The translations under genes were made by a program, and so were the position numbers. DNA of 32,907 nt from Dehalococcoidia bacterium UBA6627 (GTDB taxonomy: Bacteria > Chloroflexota > Dehalococcoidia > UBA2979), in the NCBI GenBank assembly GCA_002455955.1, contig DKLZ01000034.1:28040-60946 (forward strand), given 5' to 3'. Positions 31,543-32,907 of this stretch are shown here, piece after piece. Below the pieces are notes generated by a model. That model did no database searches. It was not told the DNA's origin and saw only the letters and a program-made list of their open reading frames with translations. Each line of letters begins with the position of its first letter. Positions within the stretch are counted from its first letter, which is position 1.

Positions 31543-32907
31543 CTACTGTGAGTCACTAGCATCAGCCTGCCTTTTTGCCTCACGAGCAGCGGAGAGTTCC
31601 TCGAACTCCGTGTCCTCTAGATACGTAATACCGATCCACGCGTGCGACATTTCATCTGCACCCCTAGCGCCGAACACAACCCACTGGTCCGGATCCGGGT
31701 TGATACGGTTGGCTGAAGTGTTGTCGAACTTGGCGCGCAGGAACACCACGGTACCACGAGGCAACAAAGGCTGTGCGTCGTCATCGTAGATATAGGCAAT
31801 CTGCCAGTTGTGGTCGTATCGATTGACGTTGCTCAACAACTCGCGGCGTCCATCTGGATAGAGCGCGGTCATTGACATTTCCGTACCCCGCATGTGCATG
31901 TGCGGCCGAAAGCTTTGGATGAGTGCCGGCTGTTCCATGACGTACTGGTCCTCGAGCACCAGATAGCCGTGTGGCGGAATAATAAGGTCACTCGCTCTGA
32001 GCCGCTCGCGATGTACCCCATCGACGTAAAACTGCTGCTCGCCACCCGTCACTTTGAGCGGCTCCTCGCCCTCGGGATAGAGCCACACGCCCACTTCAAC
32101 AACATCCGTTACTTCTTCGCCAACCGGAAAATAGTGCAGGCTAAACCGCAGTTCAGCCGGGCCCTCTGGCAGCAGCTTCCCCACTCCATCCGGGAGCAGA
32201 TCCCATCGCTTACCAACCCCCATTCCGATCAAACGTACGGATCGTCGGCGCTCTCGCGACACACTCTGCCCATCGTCACTCTCCGCGTCGTCCTCCCATC
32301 GCAAAGAGGCGTGTCCGTGATGGGCAACCTTGATTCCGAGTGGGTACGAGGGTTTAAGCTCGGCACCGCGGATATATCGGTGCGTCCCGAAGCCATCGAA
32401 GTCGAGCCGGGGCTCCCACCATTGATCCTGACCATTCGCCACAACCTTGTATGGGGTGGATTGAACGATGAAATCGGGTGGGCGTCCGAGAATTGCCTGT
32501 AGCTCCCACTGGTCTGCGGGTGGAAATTCGAGCGCATGAGGCAGGTCGGCCGAGTTGCCTTCCGGAGCACCGGCCTCAACCCATCGAACGATGGTATCGA
32601 TTTCGGTCTCAGTTAACGAAATATCATTCTTGAAATCCTGAATACCCACCGTCGTATCTAAGTGCCAAGGCGGCATGAGACGTCGCTCCACCCGCTCCTT
32701 AATGCTCCTGGCCCACGGCCGTGTCTCGCGATAGGTGAGAAGCGACATCGGGCCTATCCCGGTCGGCTGATGGCACTGTTGACACGAGCGCTGGAGAATG
32801 GGGGCGATGTGCCGGCTGAAGGTAGGAACGGTGTCGTCCTCCTCCGGAGCCCCTCCCACAGCAGGGCTCGTCGAACCGATCAGGGCAAGGCCCGCCACCG
32901 CTCCAAA
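31543..32907 (-). CDS. c-type cytochrome with copper-monooxygenase-like C-terminal domain, 5' end cut by window edge
   Basis: The frame is open to the right edge, so the start is missing. The visible N-terminus ('VAGLALIGSTSPAVGG') looks like the end of a signal peptide. A heme site C-Q-Q-C-H follows in 'RSCQQCHQPTGIGPMSL', with 'RLMPPWH' supplying a likely Met ligand. The C-terminal half has 'HMHMRGTEM' (H-x-H-x-x-G, encoded around 31885-31908) and 'NVNRYDHNWQIAY', which resemble the copper-binding part of ascorbate-dependent monooxygenases of the PHM type. This kind of heme plus copper-like fusion occurs in environmental bacteria, but its reaction is not settled. It precedes the secreted cupin gene on the same strand. 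Confidence 0.82.
   Translation of the reverse strand, partial: FGAVAGLALIGSTSPAVGGAPEEDDTVPTFSRHIAPILQRSCQQCHQPTGIGPMSLLTYRETRPWARSIKERVERRLMPPWHLDTTVGIQDFKNDISLTETEIDTIVRWVEAGAPEGNSADLPHALEFPPADQWELQAILGRPPDFIVQSTPYKVVANGQDQWWEPRLDFDGFGTHRYIRGAELKPSYPLGIKVAHHGHASLRWEDDAESDDGQSVSRERRRSVRLIGMGVGKRWDLLPDGVGKLLPEGPAELRFSLHYFPVGEEVTDVVEVGVWLYPEGEEPLKVTGGEQQFYVDGVHRERLRASDLIIPPHGYLVLEDQYVMEQPALIQSFRPHMHMRGTEMSMTALYPDGRRELLSNVNRYDHNWQIAYIYDDDAQPLLPRGTVVFLRAKFDNTSANRINPDPDQWVVFGARGADEMSHAWIGITYLEDTEFEELSAAREAKRQADASDSQ

Noticed and set aside
1..32907. CRISPR array, insertion sequence, prophage or toxin-antitoxin system
   Set aside because: No evenly spaced repeat array, transposase, integrase, phage structural gene or paired small toxin and antitoxin genes were found on either strand.

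Overview
This window looks like chromosome from an uncultivated, probably free-living (plausibly marine) heterotrophic bacterium. The gene mix includes a DUF1800 protein, tandem SDRs with a CaiB/BaiF CoA-transferase, a MaoC-like hotdog protein, an Ldh-family oxidoreductase, a cyclase-family hydrolase and a molybdenum hydroxylase. With complete mutS and mutL, a membrane-anchored YvcK and GatB, this resembles what is known of SAR202-type Chloroflexota. That placement is an inference from gene content, not from a marker phylogeny. Having mutS and mutL argues against most Actinobacteria.

Left block (1-10377): small-molecule catabolism. It holds a partial DUF1800 protein (minus), an unrecognised 570-residue His-rich protein, a double-hotdog MaoC-like protein, a small cupin, a TauE/SafE-type exporter and an Ldh-family dehydrogenase. 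A plus-strand module follows: SDR, SDR, CaiB/BaiF CoA-transferase. The first SDR has Gly where the catalytic Lys should be, so it may be a structural or regulatory partner of the second.

Middle block (10378-18801): housekeeping plus one accessory operon. It has yvcK and gatB (minus), rarA and a cyclase-family hydrolase (plus), then a minus-strand operon of an orphan molybdenum-hydroxylase large subunit followed by a MoaD/ThiS-like protein whose diglycine is not C-terminal. tRNA-Leu(UAA) lies just upstream of this operon.

proU block (18929-23461): a GC-richer glycine betaine/proline ABC system (ATPase with CBS domains, permease, lipoprotein binding protein) closed by a perfect 21-bp hairpin terminator, with a divergent NHL/ScyD-like lipoprotein. 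The binding-protein gene seems to start at a non-AUG codon (ATC).

Repair block (23589-29566): mutS and mutL, a trans-aconitate methyltransferase-like gene and tRNA-Phe(GAA). MutL carries the endonuclease motif, which fits MutH-independent mismatch repair. mutS has three perfect 7-bp tandem repeats near its 5' end, so a one-unit change would shift the frame.

Right block (29567-32907): GC-rich and partly decayed sequence after tRNA-Phe. It contains a one-unit Sel1 remnant, a secreted-protein pseudogene with a stop and a frameshift, a secreted cupin, and a partial c-type cytochrome with a copper-monooxygenase-like C-terminal part. It looks like transferred DNA at a tRNA gene, but no attachment-site repeat or integrase was seen. 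No rRNA, CRISPR array, insertion sequence or prophage was found.
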